Shown here: positions 24,601 through 36,600 of the stretch, one piece after another | How positions within the stretch are numbered: position 1 is the first letter of the stretch | How the letters are laid out: each line of letters starts with the position of its first letter | Source: Chelonoidis abingdonii | Lineage: Eukaryota > Chordata > Testudines > Testudinidae | Length of the DNA stretch: 64,000 nt | Assembly (NCBI RefSeq): GCF_003597395.2 | Contig: NC_133771.1 | Span: 49,378,903 to 49,442,902, forward strand | Reading direction: 5' to 3' | Program-made: the position numbers and the translations under genes | Notes under the pieces: generated by a model | Database searches by the model: none | The model's input: only the letters and a program-made list of their open reading frames with translations | Told to the model about the DNA's origin: nothing

Positions 24601-27600
24601 AAACAGCTTCAGATTGTAATCAGTGTTGTTCCTACTTCTCTAAAACTCAGAAGCACAAATGAAACTAAATCAGTTTGAAGTTCAGAGTTCAAAATTTACA
24701 TTTTTAATTATAAAATAACAAACATTACTCTTTTAAAAGTATGATGATTGTTAAAATATCACAGTGTCATCTATCATTCTGCTCTGGTGTACCAAAGTGT
24801 CAGTTTTCAGTGCTGCCATGTGGGAGAGAGAAGTTTTTTCCCAGGCTGTTCTGATGGGTATAGCATTCATTTCCCAGGGGAAAGGTGACTTTATTGTGCC
24901 TCAATAAACCCTGCTTGTCCAGACTTCTAACTAAAGGAAACACTTATCTGGTATGACAACTATTTGTAAAGTGCAAGAAAGAAAATACAGGTTCAATCGG
25001 GGCTTTCATACATGATTATTAGTATCCTGAGGTATTCATAATTATATTATGAAATGCATATTGAATATTCCATCTGAGAGAGAAAGAGCGAGAGATAGAG
25101 ACAGAGACAAACAGAGAGAAATTACAGCTGAGCAGTTATCTTGTCAGTTGGAAAATGAATGAAGACTATTTCAGTTCAATTATAATTACATTATGAGACA
25201 GTTTAACAATTTTTATAAAATCCTGACTCCACCATAGTTAATGGGAGTTATGTCACAGGCTTCAATGGAGCCAGGATTTCATCCTATGTTAAGAACATGC
25301 GTATATTCTTATGCATGTTCTAATTGTTTTCCCTGCTTCTCTGCCTACCTTGTTGTTATATTTTTTAAATAGTAGTGTAAAATTTACACAGTAGTTTATA
25401 AAACACAGAAGACACTGCCCTTGCCCTGGAGAGATTTCACTGTATCTCAAAGAAACACAAACATGTGGCAATAGTTTAGATATGCAAATTCTAAGAGTTA
25501 AATTTTGCCCGGTTTACCACTGGCTTCTGCTGATGTAATCAAGGGCCTGAGTCCCATGGTGACAGAACATCTGCTTAGAGCAGGGGTCCGCAACGCAGTG
25601 CCTGTGGGCACCATGGTGCCCGTCAGGGCTTCTAAGTGTGCCCGCATACTGGCTGGCGGACGAGCATCCGCCAAAATGCCGCCGACAAGCTGCGTCATCC
25701 AGAGGCATTGCTGCTGAAATGCTGCCAATTTTCGGTGGTATTTCGGCGGTGATGCCTCTGGATGACTCTGGTGGTCGGTGGCATTTCGGCGGATGCTCGT
25801 CCGCTACCATGGTCCTCCGTGGCTTGTCATCTGGCATCCTCCAGATGAAAAAAGTTGGGGACTACTGGCCCAGACGGTGGGTCACATTGGTACAAAGCAT
25901 TCACAGCCCAATCAGGAGCCTGGACTCACTCAGCACCACCCCAGCAGGAAGCAGTGCTGGCTAAGGAGGGAGCATAATCATAGCCCTGTCGTGGTCCAGT
26001 GATTCAGTACATCCCCAGGTCTTCACTAGCAGAGCTCCTATAGAGTCCTGGCAATGGCTTAAAGCCAGCCTGCTTGGTAGAACTCTCAGACAGGGGCGCA
26101 GAACAATCATTGCCTATTCTAACCTTGTGATGAATACCCTAAGTACAGATGCCTGTGTTTGTGTAAAAGGGTGCAAAGTGCAACCTTCCTGTGATAGTGG
26201 GAGGACAATCAAACCCTTAGTAGTAAATTCAAAGATGACAAAATTCATCATCCTTTGTACAAGGTACCTTATACTGGCTCCCAAACCTGTGATTCCACAG
26301 AGACAGAACCAGCTCCTGTGGAAAACTGCTTACAGCAGAACCTCAGATTTACAAACATCTTGGGAATGGAGATTGTTCAGAACTCTGAAATGTTCGTAGC
26401 TCTGAACAAAATGTTACGGTTGTTCTTTCAAAAGTTTACAACTAAACATTGACTTAATACAGCTTTGAAACTTTACTGGGCAGAAGAAAAATGCTGCTTT
26501 CCCTTTATTTTTTTAATGGTTTATGTTTAACACAGTAATGTACTGTATTTGCCTTTGGGGAAGTGGGAGTCTTTGCTGCTACCTGATTACATACTTCTGT
26601 TTCCAAATGAGGTGTGTGGCAGACTGGTCAATTTGTAACTCTGAGGTTCTACTGTACTTACTGTGCCTAGCCACATGAGATTCCTCTCATATGGCTGGAC
26701 AGAGCATGGAGAATTCAGTCAGGCACAGATTGTTTTTACCTCAGTGTAGTTAGTAAGGTCAACCTGTAGCCTGGGGTTTCCCTTAACTAGCTATACTGAG
26801 GTACACCAGTGCTCCCTCCAATTTTTTCCCACATATGTGCGGAATTAATTTTGTTATGTACCAATATGGAGGTGATGTGTGACTCATCATCTCCACATTG
26901 GTGCACATAACAAAACTCATGTGGCAGGCATGGGGCCGAGGAGTTCGAAGTGTGGGAGGGGGCTCAGGGCTGGAGCAGAGGGTTGGGGAGCAGAGGGTGA
27001 GGACTCTGGCTGGAGGCTCTGGGGTGGGGCCAAGGGCTCAGAGATGAGGCAGAGGGTTAGAGTACAGGAGGGGCTGAGGGCTCCAGCTGGGGGTGTGAGC
27101 TGGGGATGAGGGGTTTGGGGAAGGTGCAGGAGGGTGCAGGCTCTGGGGTTTGCGCCAGGGGAGGGGCACCTCTCCCTGGGCCACGGCAGGTTCATCCGCA
27201 GTCCGGGCCCCCAGTGACGGTTTGCGCTTTGGACTCCCCAGGGGAGAACAAAGAAGTGGACCATCTCTCACTGGTTGCTCATAGGAGCAGCAACAGCTGT
27301 GGGCTCCTTCCCCTCCCCCGGTCACTGGCAGGCAGCCGGCGGGTGCTACCTGCCGGTGACGGAGGTAGAGGCAGAAGCCCTCAGTGACATCCGGCTGAGA
27401 GGAGTGGGGGAAGGAGGGGCACAGAGAGAAGCCCTGAACCAGCGGACCTAGAGGAGCACGGGGGAGTGGCCTGAGAGGAGCTAGTGCTGCAGTCGCTGGG
27501 CCGCAGTGCAAGTGAAGTGGAGTGTGGGCCCGATGCAATTATAAACACGGTACTGTCTGGGCTGGGCTGAGTTGGGGCTGGGGAAGAGGTGCCGCAGCAG

Positions 27601-30600
27601 GTCCAAGGCTGAGGGAGAGGTATCTGTCCCCATTGCAGCCCTGAGTGCCTGCATGGCTCTTAATAGGCTGCTGCAAGGCCACGGGGCTGTGCAGCTCAGA
27701 GGGAACTTAGGAAACTATATTGCCTTATCTCTACTAGGATTTCACATCAAGACGATATCTTGAGTTAGTTATCTCAATGCAAAAACACGGGGTTTTTTCC
27801 CTCAGGGAAGGTCTTAAAGATCAGGATAGGACCTAATGTAGAGGACAGATTTTCTACATCTGCCTACTGGACAGATTCTTACACTTTCTTCTGCAGCATC
27901 TGATATAGGACAGTATCAGAGAAAAGGGGTGAGTTTTAGAGAAAAAAACAGAGCAGAACGTCAGATACAGAGAGCTGATGCTCCCTTCTCCGTCAGCAAC
28001 CACGGCCCCAAACCCCTCCTGCTACCAAGCATTCACAGCAGCAATTATCAGAATCACTGAGTTTCCACCAAGCTACTAAACCTTCCAGCTTTCACCCCCT
28101 CACCTGATAACTATGACTAAGAAGTTATTGGCTCGCACCCACCATCAATGGCATTTTTTCCTCACCACATAAGCCAGTTTCTGTAAAAGTCTGCCATGTG
28201 CTTTATTCTTAACACAAAGAATTTCAGATAAGACTTCAGACAGTCAAGTTCAAGGTCAATAGGAGCTACATATATACATAAAATGCAATAATTTTGCCCT
28301 TAATCATTTAAATTATGTTAGACTATTCTGTCCTTTCAACAACAAGTGACGATTTATTTAGTTTGTTGGGGCTTTTTACCTTGGTTTCTTCTAGTTGCCT
28401 TTGGAGGTTCTTAGGATCCACTGCAATTGGCTCAGACAGCTGTTTGTTCACAGCAACTTCAGAGGTCTGGAGACCTGACAAAAGCCCAGATGAGGCTTCT
28501 TCATAATGCTGGTATTTATCTACCAGGTCTTTGAGGTTATTTCCAAGGATACCACACTAAAAAAAGTAGAAGGAAAAAAACAGACATTAAAATGCATACT
28601 TTATTTGATATGAGTGGGATTTCTTAGGGATTTCACAGTAACGTATTGTGCTCATAAAAAGATTTTGCTCAATCTACAGCGCCTAGTATTTCACATTTGG
28701 ATGTCTACAGTTAGCCACCTTAAAATGTAGTCACTGGGAGCTACAAATATTCAGTATCTCAAAAAACAAAACTCCTTTTCTATGTGCATAAAAATACAGA
28801 TGTAGGTGCCTAGTTTCAGGTACCCAAGTTTGAAAATTTTGACCAGTGGCTAAAGCAGTTATTACAATAAATGTAATTTAGACAATTACTAGACTAGGTG
28901 ATTTTTTTACATAAAAACAATTAAGTTTGCTTTAGTAGTAAATGGATACTTTGTATAGGAATAGTGCTGGGCAAGATACTTGTTTTGAGGATTGCCTAAA
29001 CCACATGCTGCAAATAAGCTAAAATGTTAGGAATTATTCAGCAGAAGTTTTGCCATGGAGCCCTCATCTGCACAGAGATCTGAGCAGGTGCAAGAATCAG
29101 CTCAATTGGCTCTCTGAGACCTTAGCTAATATGCACAAAAATACACATGAGATGACACTTATGCCATCTGCTAATATTTGGCCTGATTCTGATCTCATTG
29201 ATCAGATCTACACTGATTCTAGGCCTGATTCTGATCTATACTGGTTTTATACCAGGGTAATTCTATGGATGTCAGTGGGGTTACTCCTGACTTACACTGG
29301 TAGAACTGAGAGCAGAATCTGGTGCGCATTTCTCTTTCTGTGCCCTAACACTCTGGAAGAGCTACAGGAGAATCAGCCTAAACAAAGAGAAACTACAATA
29401 GAGAAAAATATTTCAAATCTTTTAAATAGATTCTCTGCTTTACCAGAAGTTTTTGGATTGGTTTTGAAAAAAAATACTAAGCTTACTGTTAATTTAAACC
29501 AAGTTCTGAACATGGTCATGAGTTGTTTTACCTTGTTCCTAGTAAGGAACCCCACACGGGGGATGTCAGCAAGGACTCTAAACTTTGGGCAAGAGAAGAC
29601 CGTGGTTTTCAGAAGTGGCTTATTTATAACAAGTCTGTACCTGCTAAGGGACTGGTAAAGTGTTCACACTTTATGTTGGTCTTGTAAAATGTGAGGTTTT
29701 TTCTGATCAGACAGAGCAGAATGCTACAGTCTTTTAAGTTAACATGCCTCACCATACGCACAGTGAATTGTGCCAAGCAATGAAATGCTAGGGAAATTGT
29801 TCTGGTATCTGTGGAGACAGTTTTCATCGGCAAATTGTTCTGGTTGCATAAAGTCATAATATTTACCAATAGTTACTTTAAATATTTGTTTTCTGAAGCT
29901 TAGAAAAAGGATATTCCAATTGTATCTTTTACACTTTGTACCTAGTCTCCACCTAGTGGCCAAACATTAAAAGATATTCCGTTTATCTAAAAGGGGACTA
30001 GAGCCCTTGGTATGATTATGTACAAAACAGTATATGTTAAAAATTGATCTGTAACTTGATTTGTTTGTTTAGATTTATACAAAGATTAAAAAGCTTCTGT
30101 CCAAGGTTCTAGTCACTCCTGCCATAAATTACACAAACAAAATTTGGAAAGTCTCAATTAAAAAGACCCTCTGGCCCAGATGCACAAGAGGAGTTAGGTG
30201 CTGAACTCCCTGGTTTAGCTCCTAAGTTCCAGTGCAGGGTTCCTCATTCCAGTCTGGATGTCCATCTCCCACCTAAATCCTAGAGCGAGTCACAACCGAG
30301 GGAAGATAGGTATTTGGCTGCCTAAGTCATGCAGGGCCCAATCCGGTAGGCATGGCTTGAGTGCACCCGATCATACCCCTGAGGCAAGTTCTCACAAAAC
30401 AGCTGGGGAGTGGGGGAGCTCCCATAGAACTCTTAGTCCAGAGGTAATGCAATGTGGGAGACTCCTGGTTCAAGTCCCCATCTGCATGAGTGGGAAAAGG
30501 GATCTGAACAATGATCAACATGAGTACCCTAACCACTGAGCTATGGGATAGTTTGATGTGGGGCTCCCTCAGTCTCACCTGTTGAAGCTGTTGCACTTTG

Positions 30601-33600
30601 GATAAATAACTGAAGAGTCATTTGTGTGTGTGTGTGTGTGTTGGGGGGGAGGGGGGGGGACCTGCCTATCAATAACTATGTAGTCTGGTGGTTAGAGCAC
30701 TCCCCCATTCAGTGGAGACCCAGCGTTCAGTCCCACTGCTCCAGTCTTAGGAAAGTATAATTTAATGAAGAAATGTCTAAGATACACTAGGCCTTTTTTT
30801 GTTCTGAACATTTAGGCTCAAACATTCAAAGACCCTTCCGGGTGTGTGTTCTAAATGTGCATATGCACAGGGCAGCTTGGCAAATTACCCATATGCGCAC
30901 ATACATATCCATCTGCACCTGGGAATGTAGGCTGTGTGCATGCTCAGAACAGAAGTTCTTTGAAAATCTTGCATACAAAGTCTTTACCCCCACCTAGATT
31001 AGATTAGGTAGAATTAGGTAGAATCCAGTCTATTAATAACAGCAGCTTTCAATCCTACTTTTGACTGCAGGTTTAGTGAGAAAATGTCAGTGAGTTTCTC
31101 GAAACAGGGAGAGATGCTTGCTCACCAAATGTTCAAGAAAACAGATCAGAATTTGGTTTCATAATCAAGGTGTCATGTCCTGACCTAAATCAATGACTTA
31201 GACAATGATCATGCAAGAGCTCACTCAAAAACCATCATAGGACTCACAGGACTCTCCTGGACATCATAGGAGTCCAGGAGAGCTGGCTATATTTTAAAGA
31301 ATCCTTATTGAGGTTTCAGGAAAAAAACATCACGATGTGTAGAAAGAATAGTAAATATGGCAGCTTGGCTTAACAGTGAGATCCTGGCTGATCTTAAATG
31401 CAAAAAAGAAGCTTACAAGAAGTGGAAGATTGGACAAATGACCAGGGAGGAGTATAAAAATATTGCTCAGGCATGCAGGAGTGAAATCAGGAAGGCCAAA
31501 TCACACTTGGAGTTGCAGCTAGCAAGAGATATTAAGATTAACAAGAAGGGTTTCTTCAGCTATGTTAGCAACAAGAAGGAAGTCAAGGAAAGTGTGAGCC
31601 TCTTACTGAATGAGGGAGGCAACCTAGTGACAGAGGATGTGGAAAAAGCTAATGTACTCAATGATTTTTTTGCCTCTGTCTTCACAAACAGCACAGCACA
31701 GTATGGGGAGATGGTGACCAGCCCTCTGTGGAGAAAGAAGTGGTTCGGGACTATTTAGAAAAACTGGATAAGCATAAGTCCATGGGGCCGGATGCACTGC
31801 ATCCGAGGGTGCTAAAGGAGATGGCGGATGTGATTGCAGAGCCATTGGCCATTATCTTTGAAAACTCATGGAGATCGAGGGAGGTCCCAGATGACTGGAA
31901 AAAGGCTAATGTAGTGCTCATCTTTAAAAAATGGAAGGAGGAGGATCTGGGGAACTACAGGCCAGTTAGCCTCACCTCAGTCCCTGGAAAAATCATGGAG
32001 CAGGTCCTCAAGGAATCAATTCTAGAACTTAAAGGCAAAGGAAATGTGATCAGAACAGTCCAGCAGGATTCCACCAAGGGCACATCATGCCTACTAACTA
32101 ATGGCCTCATAGAATAAACGGCGTAACGTGGAGGGGGAAAGCAGTGGATGCTCATTCCTTGACATTCAGCAAAGCTTTGATAACAGTTCCCCACAGTATT
32201 CTCCAGCAAGTTAAACAAGTATGGGCTGAGAAATGACATAAGTTGAATAGAAAGCTGGCTAGATTGTTGGGCTCAACAGGTAGTGACAATGGCTCCAGTC
32301 TAGTTGGCAGCCGGATCAAGCGGATTCCCAAGGTCAGTCTGGGCTGGTTTGTTCAATATCTTCATTAATGATCTGGAGGAGTGTGTGAATGTACTCTCAG
32401 CAAGTTTGCAGATGACACTAAACTGGGAGGATGCAGTATACGCTGGAGGGTAGGATAGGAACAGAGGGACCAATAATAGAGGATTCCAAAAAGAACCTGA
32501 ATGAGTTCAACAAGGATAAGAGAGAGCTGCACTTAGACGGAAGAACTCATTCACTGACACGATAGAGCGAATGGCTACGAATAGTAACCATGTTGGGAAA
32601 CATGCCAGGTGTAATATCCAGTGGTAAATGGCTAGAAGTAGTTCTGCAGAAAAGACCTAAAGGGTTACAGGGGACGAGAAGCTGATAGATCAACAGTGTG
32701 GTCCTTGTTGCCAAGAAGCTAACAGCATTTTGGGCTGTATAAAAGGCAAGTCAGCAGACGAGGATGTGATCATTCCCCCTATTCGACATTCTGAGGCTCA
32801 CTGGAGCTGTTCCAGTTGGGCCCACACTACAAGATTGGAAAAATGGAAAAGATAACAGCGGAGGGCAACAAAAATGATTAGGGGGCTGGAGCAAATGACT
32901 TATGAAGAGAGGCTGAGGGAACTGAGATTGTTTAGTCTGCAGAAGAGAAGAATGAGGGGGGAGTGACAGCTGCTTTCAACTATCTGAAAGGGGGTTCCAA
33001 AGGGAAGGGATCTTGACTGTTCTCAGTGGTACCTGATGACAGAACAAGGAGTAATGGTCTCAAGTTGCAGTGGGGGAGGTTTAGGTTGGATATCAGAAAA
33101 AACTTTTTCACTAGGAGGGTAGTAAAGCACAGGAATGGGTTACCTAGGGAGGTGGTGGAATCTCCTTCCTTAGAGATTTTTAAGGTCAGGCTTGTCAAAG
33201 CCCTGACTGGGATGATATAGTTGGGAATTGGTCATGTTTTGAGCCAGGGGTTGGACTAGATGACCTCCTGAGGTCCCTTCCAACCCTGATATTCTATGAT
33301 CCTGCAAGATGCAGAGTATTTGGCACTCTCAGCTCCCCCAGACTTCAATGGCACCTCATAGGATCGAGTCTTTATTGAGAAAAGGAATGCTGGCCAGAAA
33401 AAACAAGTTGAAAAGTGCTAGAGACTATATAACATCTACCTGGAGAACAAAAAGTGAGGAGCAAGAATGAGTCTTAAATCAGTAGTGAAGACCAGGCCTA
33501 GGTCAACGTAAGACAGCTTATGTCAACCTAATTGTGTCAGTGTCTACGCTACAACCTTGGTCCCACCAACGTAAATGTCTACTACAGTGACATAATAACT

Positions 33601-36600
33601 TCACTTCTAGCATAGCGCTTATGTCCATGTAGTTAGAATCAAACAATGTCTGTGTGGACATTATGTGACTTACATCAGCCGTTGGCTGTCATTCTTATCA
33701 ATTTCATGGTCCCCTTCTGGAGCCATGAAATTGACAAGAAATGCTGGTAGGTTCCCAGCTGAAAATCCTGCGCCTGGCTCACAGCTCTGGTTGCCACCCC
33801 TGGCAGCTTGGGGGCAGTAGTAGCTGGGCTCCCAGCAAGGACAGGAGAGCTGAGAACCTGGCCTGGGCTCCCAGAAGGGACCTCCGTGCAGAGCTGAGAC
33901 TCTCAGTCCCCCACACAGCCCCTCTTCACTTGGTGGACGCACTCCTGTTGAGGACACAGCACTGACAGTAATTACTGTAAATCTGCAGTAATTACTGCAA
34001 TGGCTGTAAGACAACCTAACATCGGTCAACTTACATTTGTAGTGTTGACATGTCTTTAGTGACAGGAATACCCCAGCCGAAAGATGGACCTCTTACCACG
34101 CAACACTACAGCAGTAGCCGCTTATGCCCAAGGTTATGCTTATGAACATCTGGCACAGGGATGAGACTGCTGAGTGGAGCTATAGTGACACACATAAATC
34201 TCCCTTAACCAGATCAATGCAACTCTGCGTTACAACTGTGAAGGTTAAAATTATAATGGTGTTATCCATGCTGAACAGTAAATGGAGTGACATTTGTTGC
34301 TAACTGAAGGGTGTTGATGAGTCAGATGTGAAATGAGTTGGTGATTTAGTCCGGTTCCTGGGGAATAGGTGTCCTCAGAGCAAAAGACACAGACACAGAA
34401 TTCATTTCCCTCCCCTAGAAGTTAACCTTCCAGGACAGCACTGAGACATGCTGGCAGAGAAGGGTGGAGAAGCTAGCACTGCTGCTCCCCATGCAATACT
34501 GTAGCAGAGTGGATCCCTACTCTGGCCCTGAAGAGGTTAAAGACACCCCAGGAAAGGGGCTGGGGCTGGAGCAAGCAGCCTTTTGAGCTGGGCTGATTGG
34601 GGGAAGTGGCAGCAGCTGGGGCCATGCCCCAAACTGAGCCACAGGCCCTTATAAAAGGGCAGAGAAGCCAGGTGCCTCAGGGTCTTGGCAACTGCCCAGT
34701 CATTAGCTAGCCCCATGCCCGGGGGCAGACTGCAGTATTAGCCTCTCATCATCAGCAAAGGGGTTTGGACTTGCTGCCTTGGCCTACCCCTGGGTTGCAT
34801 CCTGCAACCCCAGTACCTCCTGGCCTAATTCTAGGCTGCAGCCTGGGGCTTTCCAGGCAGGAGCTTCCCAGCTCCGCTGCCTTCCCCAGCCCTGCTTCAC
34901 CCTAGGTACCTTCTCTGGTCCCTTGCAGCAGCCAGGCCCTTCTCTCTCTGAACGCAGAGAGAGACTCCCTTGGGTCCTGGCTTCACTGCCCTTTTATAAG
35001 GGCCTGTGGCTCAGTTTGGGGCGTGGCCCCAGCTGCTGCCACTTCCCCCAATCAGCCCAGCCTAAAAGGCTGCTTTCTCCAGCCCCGGCCCCTTCCCTGG
35101 GGTGTTTTTAACCCCTTCAGGGCCAGAGCAGGGATCCACCCTGCTACAAATACCTTTCTAGTGGACTAGTAAAAGACAAGTTTAAGAGACTGTTAATCTA
35201 ACACCTCTCAAAAGCAATGAAGTTCCACTTAAAAATACACATAGAAAATTACTTCAAACACTCAACACAAATTTAAAATTTATAGTATGATTCTTTAAGC
35301 ATAGAATGGGAAACCCTGTCCTCTGCTTTGCAGGTGTGGAGGGCAGGGCCGGTGCAACCATTTAGGCCAACTAGGCGGTTGCCTAGGGCGCCAAGATTTG
35401 GGGGTGCCAAAAAGTGGCGCCCTCCCAAATTTTTTTAAATGGTTGCAGCCGCTGCTGCTGGAGGGCTGAGCTGCCGGCAGCAGCAGCTGCCTGCAGCCGG
35501 CAGCCCAAGGTGTCCCCCGGGTCAGTGCCGCCGCCGCCCAGCCCGCAAGCCCAGGGCGCCCTCGGCATCGTCGACAAGCCACCGCCTAGACCCAGACCCC
35601 CTCCCTCCCCGGGGTCAGGGAGCCGCGCGCACCGGCAGCAGGGCCGCCACACCTCCGGGTCGGGAGCCTGCCGCGCGACCCGGCAGCCCGGGCGCCCCCG
35701 CCCTGGGTCAGGAGCGCGCCGCGACCCGGCAGCCAGGGCGCCCCGCCCCGGGTCAGGGAGCCGCGCCGCAGCGACCCGGCAGCCCAGGGCGCCCCCCGCC
35801 CAGGGTCAGGGAGCGCTGCCGGCGACCCGGCACGTCCAGGGCGCCCCCGCCCCCGCCCGCGGTCAGGGAGCACTGCAGCGGACCCAGCCAGGGTGCGCCG
35901 CTCCGGGGTTCAGGGAGCCGCCGCCTTCGAGCAGCCCGGCAGCCAGGGCGGCCCGCCCCCGGGTCCAGGGACGCCGCGCAGCCGCAGCCAGGCCCCCCCG
36001 CGGGTCAGGGAGCCGCGGTTCTGGTGGACCCGCGCGCGGGGCGGCGAAATGTCCCGGCGCCTAGGGCGCCAGAAACCCTAGCGCCGGTCCTGGTGGAGGG
36101 CCCTTTGGCTATAGAACTGGTTCACCTCCTCTGCATAGGTTATGCCAGGATATGGAGAGGCTATGAAGGGAGCCCGCACCATCTCTGAAACACAAAGTCC
36201 AGCTCTGCAGAGGCTCTGCAGGCAATTACACAGAAAAGGGGTAGGGATTAGTGCCAAAGCAGGGCTGGATTAACGCAGGGGCTTTAGGGACTATAGCCAA
36301 GGGCCCTGGACTAAGAGGGGCCCTAATGCAGCAGGGCTCAGGTAGGCTGCCTGCATGCCATGGCCCCACTCTGTTCCCAGAAGTGGCTGGCTTCTGGCAT
36401 GTTTCTGCAGCCCCTGGCAGGGGGCAGCAGGGGAGAGGTGGCTCCCCATGCTGCCCTCACCCCCCAGCACCGCCCCCATAGCTCTCATTGGCAAGTGAAT
36501 GGAATTGCTCCTTAAAGGCAGTGGTTTCTGAGAGCCCATTGCCAACTTTGGAAGTCAGACTAGGAAAAACCAGAATAGGCCACAGATAAATTAAAGCTCT

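Larger units (their letters stand above)
22081..28379 (-). other. DST intron (exons l to m)
   Basis: A 6.3-kb intron. 22090-25560 shows only weak traces: a possible L2-like tail at about 23720-23840, an A-rich run near 24110-24140 and a GA-rich run at 25076-25125. 25581-27709 holds three DNA elements listed separately. 27710-28370 shows nothing. Confidence 0.75.

Noticed and set aside
27038..27538. 166-codon minus-strand Pro/Ser-rich ORF
   Set aside because: Lies within the G-rich DNA element; composition effect.
29050..29658. 202-codon plus-strand ORF
   Set aside because: Crosses a palindromic repeat and ordinary intron; no domain, no splice context.
30440..30530. tRNA gene
   Set aside because: B-box-like motif present but no complete cloverleaf; part of a dispersed repeat.
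35414..36188. Two overlapping ORFs of 216 and 249 codons
   Set aside because: Pro/Ala/Arg-rich translations of the GC-rich array inside the hAT element; stops are rare only because of composition.
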